DNA of 64,000 bases from Bacteroidaceae bacterium (GTDB lineage Bacteria > Bacteroidota > Bacteroidia > Bacteroidales > Bacteroidaceae): the NCBI GenBank assembly GCA_017935785.1, contig JAGBGU010000075.1:1-64000 (forward strand), read 5' to 3'. Each line of letters begins with the position of its first letter. Positions within the stretch are counted from its first letter, which is position 1. The notes beneath the pieces are model-generated. The model saw only the letters and a program-made list of their open reading frames with translations. It was not told the DNA's origin and searched no databases. This document shows, one piece after another, positions 8,076 to 17,021 of the stretch. A program made the translations under genes and the position numbers.

Positions 8076-8083
8076 TAAATTTG
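8076..8083 (+). promoter_or_regulatory. putative -7 element for the nuclease gene
   Basis: TAAATTTG, 25 bp before the ATG at 8109. No exact -33 TTTG is found. Confidence 0.45.
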
Positions 8084-8108
8084 CAAAAAAAATATTTACT
8101 GAGTAATC

Positions 8109-8996
8109 ATGTGTGCAAGACGTAAAAAGAAAAAATACCCGCTGCCGGTGGTGGTGGCCGCATTGTGTGTATGCGCATTTACGCTGTATAGAAACGTAAA
8201 TGCCCCTAATCAGACGGATGCCGTTTCCGCTGCGGAACAGCCGGTTTCCACCTCTGACAATGAAGCGCCTAATCGCGAAGGCAAGCCTGCGAAAACCGAC
8301 AATCTGCTTCTGCCTTCCTATCTTACGGACCGCAATGAGGAAATAGTCCGCCACGAGGGCTTTGTGCTTTCCTACAACAGCAGGCATCTTCTGCCCAATT
8401 GGGTCTCCTGGCTTCTGACCCGCGAACGTACCAAGGGTAAGGAGAAGAGGGCGGACAACTTTCAGCCCGACACGGATATCAGAAAGGGCCCTATTGCGGA
8501 GGACAGCGACTACAGGGGTTCGGGTTTTGACCGCGGCCACATGTGTCCCTCCGCCGATTGCAAGCATTCAAGACAGAGCCAGAACCAATGCTTTCTGCTC
8601 AGCAACATTTGTCCGCAAACACATGCTCTGAACGCCGGAGACTGGAAAGAACTGGAGGAACTGACGCGCGACTGGGCGCAGCGCTATGACAGCATATATG
8701 TGGTGTGCGGCCCTGTGATAGAACATGGCAAGGAATACAAGACCATTGGCGAGAATGGCGTTACCGTGCCCGAGCGTTATTTCAAGGTATTATGGCGAAA
8801 CACGTCTGACGCGGCAGTTTGCATCGGCTTTATTTTTGAAAACGGCAGTCAGAACAAACCGCTTTCAGCCTATGCCTTATCAGTGGACGATGTGGAGAAG
8901 GCAACGGGTATAAACTTCTTTAGCAAGTTTCCCAAACATATTGAGCGCAAGGCTGAATCTTCTGTTGATGTAAGTCAGTGGAAGGGATTGAAATAG
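8109..8996 (+). CDS. DNA/RNA non-specific endonuclease, membrane-anchored or exported
   Basis: 295 residues. A basic N-terminus (ARRKKKKY) precedes a hydrophobic segment at residues ~13-27, so the protein is anchored in or exported across the inner membrane. The catalytic beta-beta-alpha-Me signature is DRGHMCPS (His ~144), followed by NQCFLLSNICPQ and an Asn-Trp region where the metal-binding Asn lies. This is the Serratia/EndA (NUC) family, which cleaves single- and double-stranded DNA and RNA. Likely roles are nutrient scavenging or degradation of incoming DNA. It is convergent with the following gene and has no visible immunity partner. Confidence 0.88.
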   Translation: MCARRKKKKYPLPVVVAALCVCAFTLYRNVNAPNQTDAVSAAEQPVSTSDNEAPNREGKPAKTDNLLLPSYLTDRNEEIVRHEGFVLSYNSRHLLPNWVSWLLTRERTKGKEKRADNFQPDTDIRKGPIAEDSDYRGSGFDRGHMCPSADCKHSRQSQNQCFLLSNICPQTHALNAGDWKELEELTRDWAQRYDSIYVVCGPVIEHGKEYKTIGENGVTVPERYFKVLWRNTSDAAVCIGFIFENGSQNKPLSAYALSVDDVEKATGINFFSKFPKHIERKAESSVDVSQWKGLK

Positions 8997-9002
8997 TATG
9001 CG

Positions 9003-10448
9003 TTAAATGTTAGGAAAACAGCCGTATATATTTTTGTAGGCGTAATAGTATATGTCCTCGGGCTGCACGCCGGGGAACAGCTCCTCAAAGAGTTGTGCGG
9101 TGAGTTCCGTACAGTGTGTGGTGGCCAGACGAAGGTACTTCAGATACAATTCCGTATTCTCCAGTTTCATGTGGCAGAGTGCCAGATAGGGCAAGGCAAA
9201 ATTTGCCGTCACGCTGTCCGGCTTATCTGCTAGTTTAGACAGGATTTCCGCAGCCATTCTGTAATGCTCCTGTTCGTAGTAGGCAATGCCAATCACAAGA
9301 ACGGCCTTATCCGTGTCTTCGCATTTTGTGAGGGCATTCTCGAAGTGTTCCCTTGCCTTGTCTGCAAAGCCATTCTCAAGCATTACCTGTCCGTAAAGCA
9401 CTTCATAGTCAATCAGGCCGCGCTTGTCTCTGATGAGCGACTTTACTCTTTTCAGATAAGACATAGCCTCGTCAAACAAATGGAGCTTGCTTGCCACAGT
9501 TGCCAACTGCATGGCTACGTATATCTCCTTTTCGGGGTCGTCTTCTATGATTTCTCTGGCTTTTTTCAGCTGTACCAGCGCCTGTTCAAACTCTCCCATT
9601 TGGAAAAGGCTGACTGCATCCATGTGATAGAGCGCATCGTCCTGCCTCATCATCAGCGCCTTTTCATAGTATTCATGCGCCTTAGAGAAGCTGGACGTAT
9701 GGTAATAGCAGTCGGCAAGTGTGGAGATGGCCTTGAAGTCGTCTTCGTTTATGGCAAGTGCAAACTGGCATGCCTCAATAGCCTCTTCAAATGTACCCTT
9801 TGAGAAATACGACTCTGCCAACATATTCCATGCCTGTGAGTTATAAGAGTTTATATCAAGTATGCCATTAAGAATGTCTATGGCGCTGTCATAATCTCCG
9901 GTACACATCTTTATCTCTGCTTCAATCTCGGGAAGTCCTTTGTATTGGGGGGCTATGTGTTTAAGACGCATGCACCAGCTTTCTGCATAGTCCCACAGCA
10001 TATAGTCCATAAAGATGCCGATGGAGTCATATATGAAGTGGTCCTGTTCCTCGTTGCTGCATTCGCATGCAGCCTGTAAGAGCAGTTCGGCCTCTGCCGG
10101 CCTTTCGTCCCTGATGAGCAGTTCGGCTCGCAGGAACTTCACTTCGCGGTCGTCCTGGTTAGGTATCGCATTGCAGATTTCATAGGCTCTGTCCATGCGG
10201 TTGTTGAACATTTCTTGTCGTGAGAGGAACACTTGGGGGTCTACACTGTCAGGGTGGAGGCTTACAGCCAGGCTGATGGCTTCGTTGGCCTTGTCCTCCT
10301 GGCTGTTTACCATATAGTATTCGGCAATGTCCGTAAGCTCGTCAGCATCCATGTAGATGGACTGTCCGTGCTTGCGGGCATCTTCGTAAGCATGCAATAT
10401 CTGCTTGAACTCTTTGTTGTTAAAATAAGAAATGTCCTCTTCGCGCAT
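9003..10448 (-). CDS. tetratricopeptide-repeat protein
   Basis: 481 residues with no signal peptide. A series of 34-residue helical repeats can be followed from ~residue 40 to ~440, for example SQAWNMLAESYFSKGTFEEA, then FKAISTLADCYYHTSSFSKA and ALYHMDAVSLFQMGEFEQA. Such proteins are cytosolic scaffolds, and the partner is unknown. It begins 18 bp after glnS ends, so it probably shares the glnS transcript. Confidence 0.85.
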   Translation of the reverse strand: MREEDISYFNNKEFKQILHAYEDARKHGQSIYMDADELTDIAEYYMVNSQEDKANEAISLAVSLHPDSVDPQVFLSRQEMFNNRMDRAYEICNAIPNQDDREVKFLRAELLIRDERPAEAELLLQAACECSNEEQDHFIYDSIGIFMDYMLWDYAESWCMRLKHIAPQYKGLPEIEAEIKMCTGDYDSAIDILNGILDINSYNSQAWNMLAESYFSKGTFEEAIEACQFALAINEDDFKAISTLADCYYHTSSFSKAHEYYEKALMMRQDDALYHMDAVSLFQMGEFEQALVQLKKAREIIEDDPEKEIYVAMQLATVASKLHLFDEAMSYLKRVKSLIRDKRGLIDYEVLYGQVMLENGFADKAREHFENALTKCEDTDKAVLVIGIAYYEQEHYRMAAEILSKLADKPDSVTANFALPYLALCHMKLENTELYLKYLRLATTHCTELTAQLFEELFPGVQPEDIYYYAYKNIYGCFPNI

Positions 10449-10466
10449 TATTGGCTCCGGTCGCTT

Positions 10467-12218
10467 TTATACACTTTTTTTCCAAGTATCCTTCAGACCT
10501 ACGGTCTTGTTGAAAACCAAATGGTCTGGTGTGCTTTCGGTATCTACGTTGAAATATCCGATGCGTTGGAACTGCAGATAGGAAAGCGCGGGCAGATTCT
10601 TTACGTATTCTTCCACATAGCATTCCTTAAGTATGTGCAGGCTGTCTGCGTTGAAAATCTGCTTCATGGCGGTTACGGCGTCACAATCCTGTTCTTCGCG
10701 TATTTTGGCCATGGCATCACGTGGATTCTCAACCTTCCAAAGACGGTCGTAAAGTCTGACTTCGGCCTGGATGGAATGGTCACAGCTTACCCAATGCAGC
10801 GTCTTTCCCTTTATCTTACGGTTTGCTCCCGGCATTCCGCTCTTGCTTTCGGGGTCGTACGTGCAGTAGATTTCAATGATATTGCCTTCGTCGTCTTTCT
10901 TAAGACCGGTACACTCTACAATATATGCGTTTTTCAGGCGTACCTCTTTTCCGGGTGCCATGCGCATGAATTTCTTTTCGGCCACTTCCATGAAGTCATC
11001 TCGTTCAATCCAGATTTCGCGGCTGAAGGTGATTTCATGCGTTCCGTCTGCTTCATTCTCCGGATTGTTCACGGCAGTCATCTGCTCGGTTTGTCCTTCG
11101 GGGTAATTGGTAATGACAACCTTTACGGGGTCCAGTACGGCGCTGACGCGGATACTGCGCTGGTTGAGGTCTTCTCTGACGGCGCTTTCCATAAGCTCCA
11201 TCTCGTTTAGTGCATCATAGGTGGTATAGCCAATCTTGTTGATGAACTTGTTGATGCTTTCGGGGCTGTAGCCTCTTCTTCTGTAACCGCAGATGGTGGG
11301 CATTCGGGGGTCGTCCCATCCGGCTACCATGCCTTCCTGAACAAGTGCGAGCAGGTTGCGCTTGCTCATGAGGGTGTAGCTCAGGTTGAGTTTATTGAAT
11401 TCTGTCTGGCGAGGACGGAAGTCTTCAATGTTTTCAGTCTCGCCGCGCATCTCCTTCATCCAAGTAACGAACAGGTCGTACAAGGCTCTGTGCTCTACAA
11501 ATTCAAGCGTACACAGACTGTGTGTCACTCCTTCGAGATAGTCGCACTGGCCGTGTGTGAAGTCGTACATGGGATATGCGTTCCACTTGTTGCCGGTACG
11601 GATATGCGGAATGTTGAGCACACGGTAGATCAGCGGGTCGCGGAAGTGCATGTTGGGATGGGCCATGTCTATCTTGGCTCTGAGCACCATTTTGCCGGGC
11701 TCCATCTTTCCGCTGTTCATCAGTTCGAACAGTTCCAGACTCTCTTCAACGGGACGGTTGCGGTATGGGCTTTCAATACCGGGCGATGTGGTTGTGCCCT
11801 TCTGACGGGCAATTTCTTCGGCACTCTGCTCATCCACATAGGCTCTGTTCGTCTTAATCAGATACACGGCAAAATCCCAAAGCTGCTGGAAGTAGTCGCT
11901 TGCATAGTATATGTTGTCCCATTGGAATCCGAGCCATTGAATGTCCTGTTCAATGCTTTCCATGTATTCCGTGTCCTCTTTCTGGGGATTGGTGTCATCA
12001 AAGCGAAGGTTACAGGTTCCGCCGTATTTCTTTGCCATTCCGAAGTCAATGGCTATGGCCTTGGCATGGCCGATGTGAAGGTATCCGTTTGGTTCGGGCG
12101 GAAAGCGTGTCTGCACCTTTCCTCCGTTTTTACCTTCCGCCAAATCGTTTTCTATTTTTTGTTCAATAAAGTTCAGGCTTTTCTTCTCCTCAACCTCGTT
12201 AATTTCTTTTACTTCCAT
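10467..12218 (-). CDS. glnS: glutaminyl-tRNA synthetase
   Basis: 583 residues. The class I signature PPEPNGYLHIGHAKA lies near residue 41 and the KMSKS-type loop reads LMSKRNL. The sequence FDDTNPQKED and the two C-terminal anticodon-binding beta-barrels (IRVSAVLDPVKVVI, then YFNVDTESTPDHLVFNKTV) distinguish GlnRS from GluRS. It charges tRNA-Gln directly. It heads a likely two-gene transcript with the TPR protein. Confidence 0.95.
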   Translation of the reverse strand: MEVKEINEVEEKKSLNFIEQKIENDLAEGKNGGKVQTRFPPEPNGYLHIGHAKAIAIDFGMAKKYGGTCNLRFDDTNPQKEDTEYMESIEQDIQWLGFQWDNIYYASDYFQQLWDFAVYLIKTNRAYVDEQSAEEIARQKGTTTSPGIESPYRNRPVEESLELFELMNSGKMEPGKMVLRAKIDMAHPNMHFRDPLIYRVLNIPHIRTGNKWNAYPMYDFTHGQCDYLEGVTHSLCTLEFVEHRALYDLFVTWMKEMRGETENIEDFRPRQTEFNKLNLSYTLMSKRNLLALVQEGMVAGWDDPRMPTICGYRRRGYSPESINKFINKIGYTTYDALNEMELMESAVREDLNQRSIRVSAVLDPVKVVITNYPEGQTEQMTAVNNPENEADGTHEITFSREIWIERDDFMEVAEKKFMRMAPGKEVRLKNAYIVECTGLKKDDEGNIIEIYCTYDPESKSGMPGANRKIKGKTLHWVSCDHSIQAEVRLYDRLWKVENPRDAMAKIREEQDCDAVTAMKQIFNADSLHILKECYVEEYVKNLPALSYLQFQRIGYFNVDTESTPDHLVFNKTVGLKDTWKKSV

Positions 12219-12249
12219 ACATTTTACGTGTTTTCGAATTTTTATAATG

Positions 12250-12257
12250 CAAATTTA
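12250..12257 (-). promoter_or_regulatory. putative -7 element for glnS
   Basis: TAAATTTG on the minus strand, about 32 bp upstream of the start codon. Confidence 0.5.
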
Positions 12258-12424
12258 TATTATTTTTTCTGTTTTTTTAATGCGTTCAATGTGAAAATTA
12301 CTTTTTTTTCCATTTTATGTTGCAAAACATATAATTTAATTTGTTTCATTGGCGGAATTAACGGAAATTTGCATAGCATAAACAATCTTTTTTACCTTAA
12401 TAAAACTGATATTTACTAAACCAG

Positions 12425-12461
12425 AAATGAGGCGAGTCGTGAGACCCACCTCATTTTTTTT
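12425..12461 (-). terminator. bidirectional hairpin terminator after the GH43/CBM6 gene
   Basis: AATGAGG and CCTCATT close a stem that continues inward with wobble pairs when read as minus-strand RNA (loop TCAC). A run of eight T follows on the plus side. It lies 29 bp beyond the minus-strand glycosidase stop codon. Confidence 0.65.
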
Positions 12462-12489
12462 ACTGCTCTTTCCTGAACAGGCCGGTGAC

Positions 12490-13863
12490 TTATTTTTTCA
12501 TCTCCCACCAGTCGAAGTTCATCAGATGAGGACCCTTACGACCGGTAAAGCAGAGGTAGAGGTCGTGTATGCCGCTTGTACTGCCTTTTATTTCCGCCTT
12601 AATGGTTTTCCAGTTTTCCCATCCGCCCGTTCCCGGCACTTGAAGGCTTGCTATTACCTGTCCCCCGATGCTGTCTGTGCGCACTTCAATGGTGCCGCCA
12701 CGCAAACCGCTAGCAACTCTGGCTGTAAAGGTACAGGGAGAGATGTTGCCGAAATCAACCTGTCTCAGCTTTATATAGTCGCCGTTGTGCGCATCTGTAA
12801 CATATACGCCCACCTTGTTGTTCTGCTCAGTCCTTAATCCGCGGGAGAATGCCATTGTTTCCGCTTCAACCTTTCGGTAGGGATTAAAGGCGGCGATGGG
12901 TTTAACGCCTTCATCCGTTGGATGGATAGTAGGGAAAGAACCGTCGCTGTTGTAGCTGAATTCCTCCACAGCCACGCTGCGGCCGAAACCTCCTCCGCCT
13001 GGGAGCTTCCCTGTATGGTAGAAGAAGTAGCTGTGTCCCTTGTAGTCGATTACTCCGGCATGGTTCGTAAATGAGTTGGTATGGCTCAAAGGCATTATTT
13101 CCCCGGCATATTTCCAAGGACCGGTAGGAGAGGATGCCGTACTGTATGAAATGTGTTCGGGTACTCCGCCTGCGGCATAAATCAGCTGATATGTTCCGTT
13201 GCGTTTGGTAAGCCACGGGCCTTCCACATAGCTGTCCCTGTATTTGCGACCTTTCTCGCGGTTCTTCATCAGCGGAGCGCCGAACGCTTCTTCTGTCATG
13301 TCGGCAAGGATAACGTCACCCTGGTACGAAATCATGTCTTCGTTCATCTTCAGGAAGTAAAGTTGCGGATTTCCCCAGCATACCCAAGCCTGTCCGTCGT
13401 CATCTATAAAGACACTTGGGTCTATGTGGTCCCACGAACCGTTTTCATACAGGGGCTTTCCGATTGCGTCCTTGAAAGGACCGGTTGGCGAATCACCCAC
13501 GGCAACGCCTATGGCCATGCCTCCGGATATCTTTGAATGGGCGCAGATGTACCAGTAGAACTTCCCGTTGCGTTCTATTGTCTGCGCCGCCCATGCACGG
13601 TCGTCTGCCCATGAAAAGGATTCCAAGGCAAGCGGTGAGCCATGGTCAGTCCAATTGGCCATGTCGTCAGTTGAATAGACACGCCATTCCTGCATCCAGA
13701 AGAAGTCGGCTCCGTTCTCGTCATGTCCAGTATAAACGTACAAACGGCCGTCGTGTACCATTGGTGCAGGGTCGGTAGTGAAGCATGTCTGTACAATGGG
13801 ATTTTGCGCGAGCCCCTTCATGGCTATGGTCGCAAGCAAGGCAATGGAAATCTTTTTAAGCAT
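12490..13863 (-). CDS. GH43 glycoside hydrolase with C-terminal CBM6
   Basis: 457 residues with a signal peptide (MLKKISIALLATIAMKGLAQ). The five-bladed propeller carries the expected acidic residues: Asp in TDPAPMVHDGRLY (catalytic base), Asp in HIDPSVFIDDDGQAW (pKa modulator) and Glu in YVEGPWLTKRNG (catalytic acid). From ~residue 335 a carbohydrate-binding CBM6 domain begins with VEAETMA and ends MNFDWWEM. GH43 enzymes of this layout act on arabinoxylan or arabinan side chains. The exact substrate is inferred. It lies 26 bp downstream of another GH43 gene, so the two probably work together in the periplasm or at the cell surface. Confidence 0.88.
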   Translation of the reverse strand: MLKKISIALLATIAMKGLAQNPIVQTCFTTDPAPMVHDGRLYVYTGHDENGADFFWMQEWRVYSTDDMANWTDHGSPLALESFSWADDRAWAAQTIERNGKFYWYICAHSKISGGMAIGVAVGDSPTGPFKDAIGKPLYENGSWDHIDPSVFIDDDGQAWVCWGNPQLYFLKMNEDMISYQGDVILADMTEEAFGAPLMKNREKGRKYRDSYVEGPWLTKRNGTYQLIYAAGGVPEHISYSTASSPTGPWKYAGEIMPLSHTNSFTNHAGVIDYKGHSYFFYHTGKLPGGGGFGRSVAVEEFSYNSDGSFPTIHPTDEGVKPIAAFNPYRKVEAETMAFSRGLRTEQNNKVGVYVTDAHNGDYIKLRQVDFGNISPCTFTARVASGLRGGTIEVRTDSIGGQVIASLQVPGTGGWENWKTIKAEIKGSTSGIHDLYLCFTGRKGPHLMNFDWWEMKK

Positions 13864-13889
13864 AATTCTATATTGTTATGGATGTTGGG

Positions 13890-15464
13890 TTAATGGTTGT
13901 CTTTTGTATAATTGAAGTGGTCCACATCAATGTATCCTCCGCTTTGCTTTGTGGCATAGTTGAAGATGGCATATCTTGTGCCCATGAAGAACAGGCGGTA
14001 GTCGAAAATCATCCTGAACGGTTTGCCTATGGGTTTCCATTCAGAGCCTTTTGTGCGGTAGTAGAATGTGGCAATGTCTTTGCCGGGATTGAAGTCGCCG
14101 TCTATGCGCAGTTCTATTTTCTTTCCTTTAAGGGCCACTTGTTCAATTATTTCCTCATCAACCTTTGTAACGGCCTTTTCACGGTCGCTAAGATGCACTT
14201 GTGCGGCAGATTGCGTGAGCGTGAAGTGTTTTCCGTTCTTCCTGATGGTAAGGATACCAGAGTGGCCGTTGAAGGCAGCCAGTCCGCAGCAGTCGCCGTC
14301 TTTCATGTGGCTGATGTCTATACTTACCGATGCCGAACAGCGCGGTCCTTCCATGCGCTGGCTAATTGTGTTTCTTGCCAGATACAGGTTGGGCGTTATG
14401 CGGTTTGTCTTAAGGCGGAGATAACCTTTGCGTTCAGTAAGAGACCATGCTTCATCCAGCGGATTGTGGTTCCATTGCCACAAGTTGTGCAGCTCGGGTT
14501 GTGAGAAATCGTCGCTGATTACCAGCGGGTTTCCCTTTACTTCGGTCCCGCCTACAGGCATAGTGTCCGGCACACTTCCGTTCTCGTCTCCCAGTATGGG
14601 CCATCCGTCTATCCATCTGCAGGGTACGAGCATTGGTACGCGTCCCACTCCTCCGCGGTCTTGGAAAAAAATGCCGTTCCATCCGCCTTTACCATCGTCC
14701 ACTATTGTTCCCTGTGCTACACCGCCGCCGAATCCGCCGAATCCGCTCTCAAGGATTACTTTCTTTTCATACGGGCCGTCAATACGGTCGGCGCGATAGC
14801 ATACCTGTCTGCGTATGCCACCCGGAGGCCATGAAATCATCAGCAGATAGTACTTTCCTCCGTGTTTTATAAGGCGGCTACCCTCCAGCAGTCCTCTTTC
14901 TGTTGCATCGCGCTCAAAAGTCTTACGGCGGCTGCCGGGCACAACGCTCTTCATGTCTGCCGATAGCTCAACGATGTCTCCCGTACCGTAGCAGACATAA
15001 ATACGATTGTTGTCGTCAAAGAAGAGTGCGGCATCGTGGAAGTGGGGCAGGCGTGAATGTATTTCCCATGGTCCTTCCGCCTTCCTGGCCTTCATGATGT
15101 AGGTGTCTGAATTCACGTCATCGTTAGTGGAGAATAGGGCATAGAACCATCCGTTGTGATACCGTAGTGATGTGGCCCATTGGCCGCGTCCGTATGCGGT
15201 GCCTTGTTCCATCTCGTATCTGGGCGAATCTGTCAGCTTGTCAAAAAGATAGCTTACCACCTCCCAGTTGGTAAAATCCTTTGACCGCATAATGGGTGCT
15301 CCTGGCATCAGATGCATTGTGGTGGACACCAAATAGTAATATTCTCCTACACGAATGATGTCGGGGTCGGGTACATCGGCCCACATCATGGGATTGCGCA
15401 ATGTGCCGAATGTGGTTTGGAATGCGGAAATAAGCAGGAATACTGACAAAAAGTATCGTTTCAT
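13890..15464 (-). CDS. GH43 beta-xylosidase/arabinofuranosidase-type enzyme
   Basis: 524 residues with a signal peptide ending near FQTTFG. The propeller starts with NPMMWADVPDPDIIRVG (catalytic base Asp) and has FFDDNNRIYVCYG, with the acid Glu likely in LLEGSRLIKHGGKYYL. The C-terminal ~200 residues form a beta-sandwich typical of GH43 xylosidases (DDFSQPELHNLWQWNHNP, then RMEGPRCSASVSID). It is expected to trim xylo- or arabino-oligosaccharides. It is the first gene of the pair. Its putative promoter at 15623-15630 is separated from the start by a 22-bp repeat array that would be transcribed as a leader. Confidence 0.86.
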   Translation of the reverse strand: MKRYFLSVFLLISAFQTTFGTLRNPMMWADVPDPDIIRVGEYYYLVSTTMHLMPGAPIMRSKDFTNWEVVSYLFDKLTDSPRYEMEQGTAYGRGQWATSLRYHNGWFYALFSTNDDVNSDTYIMKARKAEGPWEIHSRLPHFHDAALFFDDNNRIYVCYGTGDIVELSADMKSVVPGSRRKTFERDATERGLLEGSRLIKHGGKYYLLMISWPPGGIRRQVCYRADRIDGPYEKKVILESGFGGFGGGVAQGTIVDDGKGGWNGIFFQDRGGVGRVPMLVPCRWIDGWPILGDENGSVPDTMPVGGTEVKGNPLVISDDFSQPELHNLWQWNHNPLDEAWSLTERKGYLRLKTNRITPNLYLARNTISQRMEGPRCSASVSIDISHMKDGDCCGLAAFNGHSGILTIRKNGKHFTLTQSAAQVHLSDREKAVTKVDEEIIEQVALKGKKIELRIDGDFNPGKDIATFYYRTKGSEWKPIGKPFRMIFDYRLFFMGTRYAIFNYATKQSGGYIDVDHFNYTKDNH

Positions 15465-15479
15465 AATGAGGGATGTATT

Positions 15480-15611
15480 GTTAGACAGTTGGCAAAGTAT
15501 TGTTAGACAGTTGACAAAGTATTGTTAGACAGTTGTCGAAGTATTGTTAGAAAGTTGGCAAAGTATTGATTCACATTGGGCGAAATTCGTCCGATTGTTG
15601 GAGAAATAACG
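15480..15611. repeat. 22-bp-period tandem array (locus B) in the GH43 leader
   Basis: Units start at 15480, 15502, 15524 and 15546, exactly 22 bp apart, each GTTAGAC followed by AGTTGGCAAAGTATT with 1-3 changes. Two more degraded units follow at 15568 and 15590, the second still carrying GTTGG. The array begins 15 bp upstream of the GH43 start codon. Confidence 0.92.
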
Positions 15612-15622
15612 CTCCATGTCTG

Positions 15623-15630
15623 CAAATATA
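15623..15630 (-). promoter_or_regulatory. putative -7 element for the GH43 pair
   Basis: TATATTTG on the minus strand. If it is used, the transcript has a ~150-nt leader consisting mainly of the 22-bp repeats. Confidence 0.45.
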
Positions 15631-15705
15631 AGGTTTTCTGTTGAAATATGCGATGTAAAAAAGTCTTTTTATGAATATATTTCAGAAATACTTAAAACTT
15701 TGCCA

Positions 15706-15713
15706 TACCTTTG
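15706..15713 (+). promoter_or_regulatory. putative -7 element for the ProX-like gene
   Basis: TACCTTTG 18 bp before the ATG at 15732. The -33 position has TTTC instead of TTTG. Confidence 0.5.
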
Positions 15714-15731
15714 CGCTTAGAAAACAAAATT

Positions 15732-16295
15732 ATGCAATATATGGAACGACAAAAGATAGTACTTGACTACCTGGACAGCCACGGTATTCCCTATACTTGT
15801 TACAATCATCCCGAAGGTAAGACCATAGAGGAGGCCAAACGATGGTGGAAGAATGACGGAAGCGTGCATTGCAAGAACATTTTTCTTCGCAACCATAAAG
15901 GTAACCGACATTATCTGGTTTGCTATCATTGTGATGCGCAATTGGACATTCATTCCCTTGAACAACGGCTAAAGCTTTACTTGCAGGAACGCGGTCTGCC
16001 GGCACCAGGCAAGTTGTCCTTTGCTTCGGCAGAACGCATGGAGCGCTATCTGGGGCTTGAACCCGGAAGTGTTTCGCCCTTCGGACTCATAAATGACGGA
16101 GATAACCATGTACATTTATTTCTGGATGAAAATCTGCGCAATGCAGGCTCGTTAAGTTTTCATCCCAATGACTGTCGCGGAACGGTTGTTATCAAGACGG
16201 CAGATTTTATGCTCTACCTCGAATATGTAGGCAACAGTTTTGAGTTTGTTGAATTGTATGACTCTTCTCAGATAGCGTGCATACAGTCCGTATGA
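15732..16295 (+). CDS. ProX/YbaK-type aminoacyl-tRNA editing protein
   Basis: About 187 residues. ATG 15732 is chosen because the upstream TTG lies inside the promoter box, and ATG 15741 is also possible. The fold is recognisable from the N-terminal helix with YNHPEGKTIEEA, the conserved Lys in HCKNIFLRNHKGNRHYLV, a FGLINDGDNHVHLFLDE strand pair, and the C-terminal FHPNDCRGTVVIKTADF. Family members deacylate Ala- or Cys-mischarged tRNA-Pro in trans. It stands alone on its own promoter between a divergent GH43 pair and an esterase-like gene. Confidence 0.85.
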   Translation: MQYMERQKIVLDYLDSHGIPYTCYNHPEGKTIEEAKRWWKNDGSVHCKNIFLRNHKGNRHYLVCYHCDAQLDIHSLEQRLKLYLQERGLPAPGKLSFASAERMERYLGLEPGSVSPFGLINDGDNHVHLFLDENLRNAGSLSFHPNDCRGTVVIKTADFMLYLEYVGNSFEFVELYDSSQIACIQSV

Positions 16296-16314
16296 TAAGT
16301 TTTTGTCGGCATTA

Positions 16315-16346
16315 TTTGTACACCTCTTTTATTTTTAATACTTTTG
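16315..16346 (+). promoter_or_regulatory. Bacteroidetes-type promoter for the esterase-like gene
   Basis: TTTG at 16315-16318, exactly 20 bp, then TACTTTTG at 16339-16346. The consensus spacing is typical of the major sigma factor of this phylum. Confidence 0.7.
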
Positions 16347-16379
16347 CAGTCCGTTTTTAATGACAGCAGCAAGATAACA

Positions 16380-16979
16380 ATGAATAAGAAAGTCCTGTAT
16401 CTGCATGGATTTGCATCTGCCGGCAGTAGCGGTACGGCTGTACAGATGCGAAACCATCTGTATCCCATGAATGTCTCGGTACTCAGTCCGGACATACCCG
16501 TAAGTCCGCTTGCCGCAATGGAAATGCTACAAAAGCTCGTTTGTGATGAACAGCCTGATGTGATAGTTTCCACAAGCATGGGTGCCATGTATGCCGAACA
16601 ACTATACGGATTCCCCCGCCTGCTGGTGAACCCCTCGTTTCACATGGCACGCCTGCTCATGCTGAGAGGGATGGGACGTCAGGAGTTCCGCAACAAGCGA
16701 CAGGATGGGATGCGCGACTTTAAGGTAGACCGACAAATGATAAGCGAATTCCAGCAAATAGAGAGGAATTCCTTCAGCGGTGTGGACAAAGAGGAAAAGG
16801 GTAGGGTATACGGACTTTTCGGTACACTGGACAAGAAGGTAAACTGCCAGCCAGATTTCAAGAAACATTACGGCACCGGCAACCTTATGCTTTTCCAAGG
16901 AGACCATTATCTGAACGGCCAGATTTTAAGCGGAACAGTGATGCCTCTGGTGGAGAAACTTCTTTTTGAGGACAATTGA
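16380..16979 (+). CDS. YqiA/UPF0227-like alpha/beta-hydrolase
   Basis: 199 residues from ATG 16380. The upstream start at 16344 falls within the promoter. The N-terminal strand VLYLHGFASAGSSGTA carries the oxyanion turn, and the nucleophile elbow reads VSTSMGAMYAEQL (Ser in S-x-S-M-G). NPSFHMARLL and the final GDHYLNG supply the Asp/His region. Members are small cytosolic esterases of poorly known physiological substrate. It lies 42 bp before ffh and may be co-transcribed with it. Confidence 0.75.
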   Translation: MNKKVLYLHGFASAGSSGTAVQMRNHLYPMNVSVLSPDIPVSPLAAMEMLQKLVCDEQPDVIVSTSMGAMYAEQLYGFPRLLVNPSFHMARLLMLRGMGRQEFRNKRQDGMRDFKVDRQMISEFQQIERNSFSGVDKEEKGRVYGLFGTLDKKVNCQPDFKKHYGTGNLMLFQGDHYLNGQILSGTVMPLVEKLLFEDN

Positions 16980-17021
16980 TATAGTAATAGGAAAATAAAT
17001 AAACAAAAATAAGACTAAGAT

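Noticed and set aside
10233-12419. Long plus-strand frames opposite the TPR gene and glnS
   Set aside because: Mirror frames of genes with full family motifs on the minus strand.
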